Position numbers and translations under genes: made by a program. Positions 40,428 through 48,436 of a stretch of 64,000 nucleotides of DNA are shown piece by piece. The stretch covers positions 310,001-374,000 of the forward strand of contig NZ_CP040846.1 of assembly GCF_006274605.1 (NCBI RefSeq), in the 5' to 3' direction. How positions within the stretch are numbered: position 1 is the first letter of the stretch; every line of letters begins with the position of its first letter. The notes under the pieces were generated by a model. The model had not been told where the DNA came from, ran no database searches, and saw only the letters and a list, made by a program, of their open reading frames with translations. Source of the DNA: Thermococcus indicus. GTDB taxonomy: Archaea > Methanobacteriota_B > Thermococci > Thermococcales > Thermococcaceae.

Positions 40428-40475
40428 CTTTCAATCTTTCGCCTTCCAATCAACGGCTGAAGCGAGGTGGATGGA

Positions 40476-41021
40476 ATGGACGAGCTGAAGAACCTTGAGA
40501 AGGGATTCACCATCTGGCTCACGGGGCCGAGCGGTGCCGGGAAGACAACCCTGGCCGTGAAGCTCGCGAGGAAGCTCAGGGAGATGGGCTACCGGGTTGA
40601 AATACTCGACGGGGACACGATAAGGAAGACCCTCTATCCGAACCTCGGATTTTCCAAGGAAGCCAGGGAGATGCACAACCGCGTTGTCATTCACATGGCC
40701 AAGCTCCTCAGCAGGAACGGGGTCATAGCCATAGTCTCGCTGATCTCGCCCTACAGAGCGGTGAGAGAGTACGCGAGGAAGGAGATAGGGAACTTCATGG
40801 AGGTCTACGTCTACGCCCCCCTGGAGGTGAGGATCCAGCGCGACCCCAAGGGGCTTTACGCGAAGGCGTTGAGGGGAGAGATAAAGGGCCTGACCGGCTA
40901 CGATGGCGTCTATGAGGAGCCTGAAAACCCCGAGGTAAAAGTGGACAGCTCGAAGATGACGCCCGAGGAGGAAGTCGCGGCTGTAATAGAAAAGGCCCAA
41001 GAGCTCGGTTACCTACCGTGA
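40476..41021 (+). CDS. cysC: Adenylylsulfate kinase
   Basis: 181 residues from ATG 40476 with GAGGTGG upstream. P-loop GPSGAGKTT at 17-25, then DGDTIRKTLYPNLGFSKE, the APS-binding signature. It phosphorylates APS to PAPS, the universal sulfate donor. Followed by a TauE permease; sat lies upstream in the same orientation. Confidence 0.95.
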   Translation: MDELKNLEKGFTIWLTGPSGAGKTTLAVKLARKLREMGYRVEILDGDTIRKTLYPNLGFSKEAREMHNRVVIHMAKLLSRNGVIAIVSLISPYRAVREYARKEIGNFMEVYVYAPLEVRIQRDPKGLYAKALRGEIKGLTGYDGVYEEPENPEVKVDSSKMTPEEEVAAVIEKAQELGYLP

Positions 41022-41036
41022 ACGGGGGGTAAGGCC

Positions 41037-41777
41037 TTGAACCCGCTGACCTTCGTAGGACTGGGCTTCCTCGTCGGCTTTCTCGTGGGCCTAACGGGGG
41101 TCGGCGGCGGGGCTCTGATGACCCCTTCCCTCATATTTCTCGGTGTTGAACCCCTAACGGCAGTTGGAACCGACCTGCTCTACGCCACCGTCACGAGAAT
41201 CTTCGGCGTTTTCTTCCACGGGAGGAAGGGCAGGATAAGGTACGACATAGCGCTCCGCCTCCTCGCTGGAAGCGTCCCGGCGGTAATCCTGGGTGGGGTA
41301 ATCCTCCGCGGGATAGATAGGAACGCCCTCAACGATTATCTAACCCTCCTCCTGGGTGTTATTCTGGTCGTCAGCGCGGTTCTGAGCCTCCTCAAGGGCG
41401 AATTCAGCTTTTCTGTGAGGCCAAGGTGGGCCTACGTTTACCTCCTAGGCTTCATCGTTGGCCTGACGGTTCAGTTCACCTCCGTCGGTGCCGGCGTTAT
41501 AGTGAGCTTCACCCTTATGAACGTCGCCAGGCTCGACCCGAAGGACGTGGTTGGGGTGACGATAACCTACGGGTTAGCGCTTTCTTCCCTCAGCTTCCTG
41601 AACTACGCGGGAATGGGAAGCGTGGACTACCACCTCGCGGGAACCCTTATCCTCGGAACGATCCCCGGGGTTTACCTCGGCACTCACGTGAACCGTGCAA
41701 CGGACAGGGAGAAGCTTAAAAGGGCCATGAACGTGATAATCCTGCTGATCGGACTGTTCACGCTGCTGGGCGGGTGA
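41037..41777 (+). CDS. TauE/SafE-family permease (sulfite/sulfonate type)
   Basis: A 246-residue membrane protein with seven to eight helices in two TauE repeats (FLVGFLVGLTGVGGGALMTP; GFIVGLTVQFTSVGAGVIVS). TTG start behind GGGGGGT. These proteins move sulfite or organosulfonates; being last in the sulfate cluster it may import or export a sulfur anion. Confidence 0.85.
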   Translation: MNPLTFVGLGFLVGFLVGLTGVGGGALMTPSLIFLGVEPLTAVGTDLLYATVTRIFGVFFHGRKGRIRYDIALRLLAGSVPAVILGGVILRGIDRNALNDYLTLLLGVILVVSAVLSLLKGEFSFSVRPRWAYVYLLGFIVGLTVQFTSVGAGVIVSFTLMNVARLDPKDVVGVTITYGLALSSLSFLNYAGMGSVDYHLAGTLILGTIPGVYLGTHVNRATDREKLKRAMNVIILLIGLFTLLGG

Positions 41778-41845
41778 GGGGCTTGGCGCGCTCTGGGGGT
41801 ACTCTGCCGTTTCTCTCAAAAAGAACAGTTAACGGAGGCATTCAC

Positions 41846-42709
41846 CTAGAGGTATTCCCTCTTCGTTAGATACTCCCTCAGCCCCCCTTTCCAGTGCGGC
41901 ATCTTCAGGCCAATTTTGTGGAGTTTTCTGTTTTCAAGAGCCGAAAACCTCGGTCTCCTCGCCAGCCGGTTGAGCTCGCTTGACTTTATAGGCTTCACCT
42001 CAACGTCCCAGCCTAAGATTTCAAAAATTGCCCTGGCGAACTCGTACCACGAGCAGTGGCCTTCGTTCACCATGTGGTAAACTCCCCACTCCGGCTGAAT
42101 TTTCAGAAACTCCTTCAGAGTCCCCGCGACGTCCACAGTATAAGTCGGGCTCATGAACTGGTCGTCCACTATCCTCAGCTCCTCCCCGCGCTTGGCCTTC
42201 TCGATGACCCAGTTCACAAAGTTGCCTCCCTTCCCGCTCGCGCCAGCCCTTCCGTAGAGGCTTGCCACCCGGATGATGTAGTGCTTTGTCGAATAGTTCC
42301 TCGTGAAGATTTCACCAGCGTACTTGCTGGCACCGTAAACGTTTATCGGATTCGGGACGTCTTCCTCAGTATAGGGCTCACCTTTCTTGCCGTCGAAGAC
42401 GTAGTCCGTGCTGATGTAGACGTTGATTGCGCCGATTTCCTCGGCAATCCTCGCGATGTTCAGAGCACCTATAGCGTTGACCGCAAAAGCTTTCTCCGGG
42501 TAAAGCTCGGCATCATCCACTCTAACATAAGCAGCCGTGTTGATGATTACGTCGGGCTTTAGGTTCCTTAGGATCTTCAGGGTCTTGGGAGCTGTGACGT
42601 CTAAATCCTTGTGAGTCAAGGGGATGACCCCAAAAAACGGATCTCCTCCAAAGACCTTTACCAGGTCGGTTCCGAGCTGGCCGTTGGCACCGATTACAGC
42701 GACCCTCAC
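41846..42709 (-). CDS. rmlD: dTDP-4-dehydrorhamnose reductase
   Basis: A 287-residue SDR enzyme for the last step of dTDP-L-rhamnose synthesis. GANGQLGTDL (NADPH loop) is at 8-17, ISTDYVFDGKKGEPYTEED is the family signature, and VYGASKYAGE holds the Y-x3-K pair. GTG start overlaps the stop of the PIN gene by four bases. rmlC is three genes upstream; rmlA and rmlB are not recognised in the window. Confidence 0.93.
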   Translation of the reverse strand: MRVAVIGANGQLGTDLVKVFGGDPFFGVIPLTHKDLDVTAPKTLKILRNLKPDVIINTAAYVRVDDAELYPEKAFAVNAIGALNIARIAEEIGAINVYISTDYVFDGKKGEPYTEEDVPNPINVYGASKYAGEIFTRNYSTKHYIIRVASLYGRAGASGKGGNFVNWVIEKAKRGEELRIVDDQFMSPTYTVDVAGTLKEFLKIQPEWGVYHMVNEGHCSWYEFARAIFEILGWDVEVKPIKSSELNRLARRPRFSALENRKLHKIGLKMPHWKGGLREYLTKREYL

Positions 42710-43176
42710 AAGGCATCACCAAGTTTAGATATCTCCTCCGGATCACTGATAAGAGATATACCCTCACTTTCACAGGCGTTGGCAAAATCGCTGTCAAACG
42801 AAATCAGGTATTTAACGTCGTAGAACTTGCAGGTTGCGAGAATAAGGGCATCGTTCGGAAGCAGGCCGTATTTTATCATATACTCCACTGCAAGGGTTTC
42901 AATAGCTCTGTTTATTTCAAGATCGAGGAAAAGCTCAAAAAGCCGTGAGAAGTCCAAGAGATCCTCCCTCAGATTTCTGATAAGAGCGGGATTGTGTTTT
43001 AGTGTATATGGCCTTTCACCTGTTAATGCCCTCATGTACACCATAAGCGCCTCGCTGAACACTATGCTGTTGGAATACAGAACATTAAAACGCTCCCTTA
43101 GGTCGAGGAGGTCAATGTTACCTTTTAAATGTTCGATTATTACGTTTGTATCCACAAATGCCGCTAGATGGCCCAT
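42706..43176 (-). CDS. PIN-domain toxin embedded in the rhamnose operon
   Basis: A 156-residue PIN protein. D9 in FVDTNVIIEHL, E43-type Glu in VFSEALMVY, D117-type Asp in LPNDALILAT and SFDSDFANA supply the metal site. It overlaps both the upstream antitoxin (13 bases) and rmlD (four bases), so toxin and sugar gene are translationally linked. Confidence 0.88.
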   Translation of the reverse strand: MGHLAAFVDTNVIIEHLKGNIDLLDLRERFNVLYSNSIVFSEALMVYMRALTGERPYTLKHNPALIRNLREDLLDFSRLFELFLDLEINRAIETLAVEYMIKYGLLPNDALILATCKFYDVKYLISFDSDFANACESEGISLISDPEEISKLGDAL

Positions 43177-43352
43177 TCCTCCTCGACCTCTCTGAGGAGT
43201 TTTTTAAGGTCAAGGTCCCTAAACTTTCCGTGAAGCTTTTGGACACTGTGCTCTACAAGGATCTCCCTCTCAACCATCCGTTTCAACCGCTTGAGGTCAA
43301 TCGTCTTCAGGATTTCGTCAGGAACGTTAAGTTCAATGGCGATTTTTCCCAT
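43164..43352 (-). CDS. Probable VapB-type antitoxin
   Basis: About 62 residues from ATG 43352 (GGTGA seven bases upstream; TTG 43358 is possible). IAIELNVPDEILKTIDL looks like a short strand and helix of a DNA-binding half; the tail LHGKFRDLDLKKLLREVEEEWAI is acidic and helical, as expected for toxin binding. Overlap with the PIN gene supports the assignment. Confidence 0.75.
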   Translation of the reverse strand: MGKIAIELNVPDEILKTIDLKRLKRMVEREILVEHSVQKLHGKFRDLDLKKLLREVEEEWAI

Positions 43353-43414
43353 ATCCAATCACCGCCGGTGTATTTTTATCATGTGGCTATAAAATGTTTT
43401 TGCGATGTAGTGTC

Positions 43415-43981
43415 TCAGAACACCCATCCCCTTTCAACCGCTTCCCTCAGCGTCGGCCACTTCCCGTCCTTCTCCGAGACTATGGGGTCGTCAATCGGCC
43501 AGTCTATGTCTATCTCCTGGTCATTCCAGATTATTCCTCCCTCGTAATCAGGAGCGTAGACGTTGTCCACCTTATAGACGACCTCTGCAACGTCACTCAG
43601 CACAACAAACCCGTGGGCAAAGCCCCTCGGGATGTAGAGCTGGTATTTGTTGTGCTCCGAGAGTATTACCCCCACCCACTTCCCGAATGTTGGTGAGTTC
43701 CTCCTCAAATCCACGGCGACGTCGTAGATGACCCCCCTAACGGCCCTCACGATCTTGGCCTGGGCGTAGGGCTCGCGCTGGAAGTGAAGACCTCTGAGCA
43801 CGCCGTACTTGGAGCGGGAGTGGTTGTCCTGGACGAAGTCTCCTTTGATCCCAGCCTTCTCAAAGTCAGACTTCTTGTAGGTCTCCATGAAGAAGCCGCG
43901 CTCGTCCTCGAAGACTTTGGGCTTAATCAGGATAACATCGGGAATCTCTAAACGTCTGAACGTGAATGGCATCGTTATCAC
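43415..43981 (-). CDS. rmlC: dTDP-4-dehydrorhamnose 3,5-epimerase
   Basis: A 188-residue cupin enzyme. SKYGVLRGLHFQRE carries the catalytic His, YVDLRRNS-like VAVDLRRNSPTFG and YIPRGFAHGFVVLSD are diagnostic. GTG 43981 or ATG 43972 may start it. Its start overlaps the stop of a truncated PIN gene, showing that a toxin once lay directly upstream in the same operon. Confidence 0.94.
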   Translation of the reverse strand: MITMPFTFRRLEIPDVILIKPKVFEDERGFFMETYKKSDFEKAGIKGDFVQDNHSRSKYGVLRGLHFQREPYAQAKIVRAVRGVIYDVAVDLRRNSPTFGKWVGVILSEHNKYQLYIPRGFAHGFVVLSDVAEVVYKVDNVYAPDYEGGIIWNDQEIDIDWPIDDPIVSEKDGKWPTLREAVERGWVF

Positions 43982-44075
43982 CCCATTGCCTGAAGTGGCG
44001 TGATCCTGCCGATATCGGTTGCATCAAAATCCGAATCGTAGCTGACTATGCGGAGACCGTATTTACGTTTTTCTT
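43978..44075 (-). pseudogene. C-terminal remnant of a PIN-domain toxin cut off by the IS element
   Basis: In one minus-strand frame: KYGLRIVSYDSDFDATDIGR, then ITPLQAMG and TGA. SYDSDFD is the typical last acidic motif of PIN toxins. Upstream the frame enters the left end of the IS at about 44080. No N-terminal half appears beyond the element's right end, so DNA was lost at insertion or later. Confidence 0.65.
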
Positions 44076-44187
44076 TTGAAAGCCTCGCCGTTCACGGCGG
44101 GGATGCAATAAACCACCCAACAGCCATTAAGCAGGAAAGCACAAAATGTTTAAACCATGAAGCAAACCATACATTAAGGGATTCACA

Positions 44188-44621
44188 ATGAAGCTAGAAA
44201 CACCAACTCTCTCAAGAACAAGACATGCAAAACACTATTTAGCCTACCACTTCGTCTGGATACCAAAATACCGGCAGGACATTCTCGTCGGAAAAGTTGA
44301 TGAAAGGCTAAAACAAATGCTCAAAGAGTATGCCGAGGAAATTGACTGTGAAGTTATCGCCCTCGAAGTAATGCCCGACCACGTGCACGTTTTTCTCAGG
44401 CAAAACCAAATCTCTCCCCGGCCAAAATAATCAACCACTTGAAGGGCAAGACAGCCAGAAAACTCCTCCAAGAATTCCCCGAGTTGAGGGCAAAGACCAC
44501 CAATGGTCGCTTATGGTCTCGCTCTTATTTTGTCGCCTCAGTCGGATACGTAACGGACGAGATTGTCAAACACTACGTCGAAACCCAATGGGAGCGTGAG
44601 TTAAAACGAAAAGGACTGTAA
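44188..44621 (+). pseudogene. tnpA: TnpA, Y1 HUH transposase, frameshifted
   Basis: The first frame ends early after DHVHVFLRQ (the HUH metal site). From about 44398 the next frame continues the expected protein: AKIINHLKGKTARKLLQ, then GYVTDEIVKHYVETQ with the catalytic Tyr region. One missing base near 44400 (AGG-GCA became AGGCA) explains it. The product would be about 144 residues. It normally cuts and joins single-stranded transposon ends. Confidence 0.88.
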
Positions 44622-45913
44622 CCATCAAACTCCAACCCTCAAAGGAGCAGGCGAAAATCCTCTCCAAGTTAGCCGACGCTGGAGCCAAAGTCTGGAACAG
44701 AGTAAACTTTCTCAGACGACAACAATACTTCAAAGAACAAATCGTGGACTTCAATTCGACCGAGAAAACCGTTTATGAAGAGTTTAAGAGGGAAATTGGT
44801 TCTGCTACAGTCCAGCAAATAGCGAGAAAAAACGCTGAAGCTTGGCGGAGTTACTTCTCCTTATTAAGGAAAAAGCGGAATGGAGAACTCCCCAATTGGC
44901 TTAAACCTCAACCACCAAACTACCTGAAAGAAGACGGGAGGAGGAAACCCTTAATCGTTCTCAGAAACGACCAGTACAAAATTGAAGGGAACAAGCTTAT
45001 CCTCAAAGGTCTTGGAAAGTTCAAACGCTTGGAAGTTCAATTCAAGGGAAGAATACACCTGAAGGGCAAGCAAGGGCGGTTGGAAGTAACCTACGACCCC
45101 GTAAAGCGGAAGTGGTATGCTCACCTAAGCCTCATAGTCGAGGAAAAACTTGAGGGTGGAGAATGGGTTAAACTCCCAAGAACACCAAAGGGGGACCTTT
45201 CAGCGGGAATTGATTTAGGGGTAAACAACTTGATGGCCGTTTATGTCGAGAATGGGGAGAGCTTTCTGGTCAATGGAAGGCCCCTCAAGAGTATTGACTT
45301 CTACTGGCGGAGGAGGATTGCTGATTACCAGTCAAAACTCAACAAGTCGGGCTGTAAAAAGAGTAGAAAACTCAGGAGAATGCATGAGAAGGCCAAACTT
45401 CAGGCGAAGCACTACATCAACACGGCGGTAAGACAGACTGTTAAGAAACTCTATGAGCTTGGAGTTTCTAAAATCGTCGTGGGTTATCCGAAAGGCATAG
45501 CTCGGAATTCTGATAAGGACAAAAGGCAGAATTTTATCATCTCTCACGTGTGGCGGTTCAATACGGTTATTAAACGTTTAACCGAGGTTGCTGAGGAGTA
45601 TGGTATTCGAGTTTTGGTTGTTAATGAGGCTTTCACGTCTAAGCTTTGTCCCGTTTGCGGGAAGCCCCATGAGAGGGCTCGTTTTGTTCGGGGTTTATTT
45701 AAGTGTCCCGTGACGGGGCTTATCTTCAACGCTGACTTGGTTGGAGCGTTTAATATTTTAAAGAAGGTTGTGGGAACCATAACCCCGAGCTTGGGTGGTT
45801 TGTATGCCCAAGGGAGGGGTAACTGGGGGAAGACCGTCCCAGAGGGGTTCGAAGAACCCTCTCTGAGGGTTGCCCTGATGAGAACCCCTCAAACCTCCCT
45901 GCCAGTTGGGTAG
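44606..45913 (+). CDS. tnpB: TnpB RNA-guided nuclease (RuvC type), start codon degenerate
   Basis: The homologous frame begins KRTVTIKLQPSKEQAK right after ACG at 44606-44608, where family members have ATG; the first standard start is GTG 44744, which would remove about 46 residues. RuvC residues are D in SAGIDLGVNN, E in VVNEAFTS and D in FNADLVGAFN. A zinc-finger CPVCGKPH...FKCPVTG has lost the fourth Cys. About 435 residues if read from 44606. TnpB with its omega-RNA cleaves DNA beside a TAM and keeps the element in place. Confidence 0.85.
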   Translation, partial: TKRTVTIKLQPSKEQAKILSKLADAGAKVWNRVNFLRRQQYFKEQIVDFNSTEKTVYEEFKREIGSATVQQIARKNAEAWRSYFSLLRKKRNGELPNWLKPQPPNYLKEDGRRKPLIVLRNDQYKIEGNKLILKGLGKFKRLEVQFKGRIHLKGKQGRLEVTYDPVKRKWYAHLSLIVEEKLEGGEWVKLPRTPKGDLSAGIDLGVNNLMAVYVENGESFLVNGRPLKSIDFYWRRRIADYQSKLNKSGCKKSRKLRRMHEKAKLQAKHYINTAVRQTVKKLYELGVSKIVVGYPKGIARNSDKDKRQNFIISHVWRFNTVIKRLTEVAEEYGIRVLVVNEAFTSKLCPVCGKPHERARFVRGLFKCPVTGLIFNADLVGAFNILKKVVGTITPSLGGLYAQGRGNWGKTVPEGFEEPSLRVALMRTPQTSLPVG

Positions 45914-46016
45914 GGGGTTCCCCGCTGGAACCCTCGCCCTTCAGGGCGGGGAGGAGGTCAGTAAGAGGGCGATATGTTTTTAATGCCACATGTTCACAAT
46001 CTTTATGGTGTGAGAA

Positions 46017-46277
46017 ATGAATGAAGTTCTAGTTTCCTTTCCCCAAGATCTGGCGAGAATTTTAAGGGTTAGTGGAAAGGAGCTCCCTAAGACTGTTAGA
46101 ATTTACCTTGCCCTTGAGCTTTACCGTGAGGGCATAGTCAGCCTCGGCAAAGCTGCGGAGATTGCAGGGGTGAGCAGGTGGGAGATGATGGAGATTCTAG
46201 CGTCAAAAGGAATACCCCTCCAGTACAGCGAGGATGACTTGAAGGAGGACATTGAGACCCTGGAGAGGTTGTTATGA
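46017..46277 (+). CDS. UPF0175-family antitoxin
   Basis: An 86-residue protein: strand-helix start VLVSFPQDLARIL, then AAEIAGVSRWEMMEILASKG, a helix-turn-helix that is characteristic of UPF0175. The acidic tail is helical. It overlaps the PIN gene by four bases. The IS right end lies 57 bases upstream. Confidence 0.85.
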   Translation: MNEVLVSFPQDLARILRVSGKELPKTVRIYLALELYREGIVSLGKAAEIAGVSRWEMMEILASKGIPLQYSEDDLKEDIETLERLL

Positions 46278-46780
46278 TAGTTGTCTCTGACTCGGGGCCG
46301 TTAATAGCACTGGCCAAGGTCAGGAAACTGAACATTCTTAATGAGCTTTTTGGAGAGGTTATAATTCCGAGGGCAGTCTGGGTTGAGGTTGTGGAAAGAG
46401 GAAAAGGAAAGCCCGGCTCTGAGGACGTTGAGAGCGCAACCTGGATTAGAGTTTTGGAGGTTAAGGATAAGCTGAGCGTTGAAATCCTCACGCGGGAAAT
46501 TGAAGTCGGAGAGGCCGAGGCGATAGTCCTCGCTAAAGAACTCAATGCTGACCTGATAATTCTGGATGAGAAAATCCCCCGGATTATTGCCAAGTCTCTC
46601 GGGCTGAATGTTGCTGGGAGTCTGGCTCTTCTCTTTATTGCAAAGAAGAAGGGGATAATAAACGAAGATCTGGAACTTATAATAGGGGAGTTAAGAGCCA
46701 GGGGTGTTCGTTTCAGTGATAAAGTCGTTGAAGAGCTGAAAAGAATGTACAATACCAGTGATGCAAAAATGAAGCAATAA
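46274..46780 (+). CDS. DUF3368-type PIN-like toxin
   Basis: A 168-residue PIN-fold protein: VVSDSGPLIALAKV (first Asp), EVGEAEAIVLAKEL (Glu), LIILDEKIPRIIAKSLGL (third acidic site) are the DUF3368 pattern. UPF0175 plus DUF3368 is an established toxin-antitoxin pair. Its last codons run into GATGCAAAA repeats (46760, 46782, 46791) that lead directly to the first flippase-start copy. Confidence 0.85.
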   Translation: MIVVSDSGPLIALAKVRKLNILNELFGEVIIPRAVWVEVVERGKGKPGSEDVESATWIRVLEVKDKLSVEILTREIEVGEAEAIVLAKELNADLIILDEKIPRIIAKSLGLNVAGSLALLFIAKKKGIINEDLELIIGELRARGVRFSDKVVEELKRMYNTSDAKMKQ

Positions 46781-46796
46781 TGATGCAAAAGATGCA

Positions 46797-46898
46797 AAAA
46801 GGTGACTCCCATGAGTGAGGCAAGCCAGGCTTTGCAGAAGATTGCCAGGGGGACGGGGGTTGTTTTTTTCTCCATTAATGCTGAAAAGCTTATTAACT
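46797..46898 (+). repeat. Flippase 5'-end copy 1 (R1), truncated
   Basis: AAAAGGTGACTCCC, then ATG at 46811 with MSEASQALQKIARGTGVVF, identical in layout to the flippase start at 49831. Similarity stops after GVVF; the frame then closes (FSINAEKLIN). RBS and start codon are intact, so a 29-residue peptide could be made. Confidence 0.85.
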
Positions 46899-46929
46899 GA
46901 TTACTCCCTCAAAATGTTAGGTGGGCTGT

Positions 46930-48273
46930 ATGAATGTTAGTGACCTGCTTAAGAAAGGCGAGAGCGAAACCAGTGAGTTTAAGAGGGAGCTGAATGATTC
47001 CGTGTATAAGACACTGTCAGCCTTTGCTAACACCCACGGTGGAATTTTGCTTCTCGGTGTTGGCGATGATGGAAAGGTTTTTGGCTTTTCTGGGGACTTA
47101 GACAGTCTAGCCAGGTCAATAAGGCACAACCTCGGGATAAACCCATCCATAAAGGTTGAAGAGATTAGTGGAAAGAGAGTCGTCATTATTGAGGTCCCCC
47201 AGTCACCCATCCCGGTTTCTTTTAGAGGGCGCTACTACAGGAGGGTCGGTGCCCAGACCGTTGAGATGGGCTGGGAGGAGTTGGGGAGGTTTTTCCTTAA
47301 AAAATCCGGAGTTACATGGGATTCCTTGCCATCTTCCGCAGCGTTAAAAGACCTGGATGAGGAAACGATTAGAAAGTTTGTCCGTATGGCTAAGAACAGG
47401 CTGCCGTACATCAATGAAAACGAGGACGTCGAGTCAATTCTGGATAAGCTGGGACTTCTGGAAGATGGAAAGATAACCAACGCCGCACTGCTGCTCTTTG
47501 GAAAAGAGCCGCAGAGGTATTATATCCAGGCTAGGGTTAGAATAGGCAGGTTTAAAGACCCGATGACTATCATAGACGACAAGGAGATTGAGGGAAATCT
47601 CTTTACACAGGTTGAAGAGGCTATGAAGGCGATAATGGGCCATATTGGAGTCAGGTATGAGTTTGAGGGAGAGCTGAGGAGAAGGGAAATCTGGGATTAT
47701 CCATTGGATGCCCTCAGGGAGGCCATAATAAACGCCCTGATTCACAGGGACTACACCGACCCGAGCAGTATACAGATTAAGATCTTTGATGACTTCATCT
47801 GGATCTGGAATCCCGGGAAGCTGCCGGAAGGGATTAGCCTTGAAGACCTGAAAAAGGAGATGCACCCATCCAAGCTGAGAAACCCCACGATTGCCCAGGT
47901 CTTCTACTACGCCGGACTGATCGAGAGGTGGGGAACAGGAACGTTTAAGATGGTTCGCCTCTGTCTGGAGAACGGCTTACCCGAGCCCGAGTTTAAGGAA
48001 GAGGCCGGGGGATTCCTGGTTCTTTTGAGAAAGGATATTTATACTGAGGATTACCTGAGAAAGTTAGGTTTGAATGACAGACAGATTAGGGCAGTACTCT
48101 ATGTGAAGGAGAAGGGGAGGATAGGGAATAAGGAATATCAGGAGCTGTTCGGGGTTTCAAAACCAACCGCTTCCAGGGAATTAGACAGTCTTGTTAAGAA
48201 AGGAATCCTGGCGAGAATCGGGGCCACGGGGAGGGGTACTCATTATGTGTTAAAGGGCTCAAAGGAATCATAA
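46930..48273 (+). CDS. AlbA_2/Schlafen-type putative regulator with GHKL-like domain and wHTH (paralogue 1)
   Basis: 447 residues from ATG 46930 (AGGTGG six bases upstream). N-terminal AlbA_2 (SETSEFKREL...FANTHGGILLLGVGDDG), a middle HATPase_c_4-type region (LREAIINALIHRDY, FDDFIWIWNPGKLP, GLIERWGTGTFKM), and a C-terminal winged helix (NKEYQELFGVSKPTASREL). COG2865-like: usually called transcriptional regulators, function poorly known. The tail is followed by TCATAAAGG repeats (48268, 48279, partial 48290). It is about half identical to the next AlbA_2 protein. Confidence 0.85.
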   Translation: MNVSDLLKKGESETSEFKRELNDSVYKTLSAFANTHGGILLLGVGDDGKVFGFSGDLDSLARSIRHNLGINPSIKVEEISGKRVVIIEVPQSPIPVSFRGRYYRRVGAQTVEMGWEELGRFFLKKSGVTWDSLPSSAALKDLDEETIRKFVRMAKNRLPYINENEDVESILDKLGLLEDGKITNAALLLFGKEPQRYYIQARVRIGRFKDPMTIIDDKEIEGNLFTQVEEAMKAIMGHIGVRYEFEGELRRREIWDYPLDALREAIINALIHRDYTDPSSIQIKIFDDFIWIWNPGKLPEGISLEDLKKEMHPSKLRNPTIAQVFYYAGLIERWGTGTFKMVRLCLENGLPEPEFKEEAGGFLVLLRKDIYTEDYLRKLGLNDRQIRAVLYVKEKGRIGNKEYQELFGVSKPTASRELDSLVKKGILARIGATGRGTHYVLKGSKES

Positions 48274-48298
48274 AGGGCTCATAAAGGTATCATAAATT

Positions 48299-48352
48299 GA
48301 AAAAGGTGACCCCCATGAGCGAGGCGAGCCAGGCTTTGTAGAGGATTGCCTG
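48299..48352 (+). repeat. Flippase 5'-end copy 2 (R2), degenerate
   Basis: AAAAAGGTGACCCCC then ATG 48315 and MSEASQAL, closed by TAG where copies 1 and 3 have CAG. Similarity ends around ATTGCC (48350). The following 48353-48436 holds the promoter of the next gene (AAAGTTATAGAC and GGAGGAA). Confidence 0.8.
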
Positions 48353-48436
48353 GAATGCGGTTCCAACCTAATTTAAAACCTGAAAAGATAAAGTTATAGA
48401 CAAAATGGCATTTATGGGTGAACGGAGGAAGTATTT

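Larger units (their letters stand above)
44083..45960 (+). mobile_element. IS200/IS605-family insertion sequence, probably inactive
   Basis: The two ends carry matching subterminal hairpins: CCTCGCCG-TTCA-CGGCGGGG (44083-44102) and CCTCGCCC-TTCA-GGGCGGGG (45932-45951), the latter followed by AGGAGGTCA. No terminal inverted repeats or target duplications are expected for this family. Inside are tnpA (frameshifted) and tnpB (start codon altered), same orientation. An omega-RNA would be expected to cover the tnpB 3' end and right hairpin, with its guide reading into 45961 onward. Confidence 0.9.

Noticed and set aside
46138-46875. 245-aa Ser/Leu-rich minus-strand frame across the PIN toxin and R1
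   Set aside because: Antisense to UPF0175-DUF3368; the low-complexity composition is an artefact.
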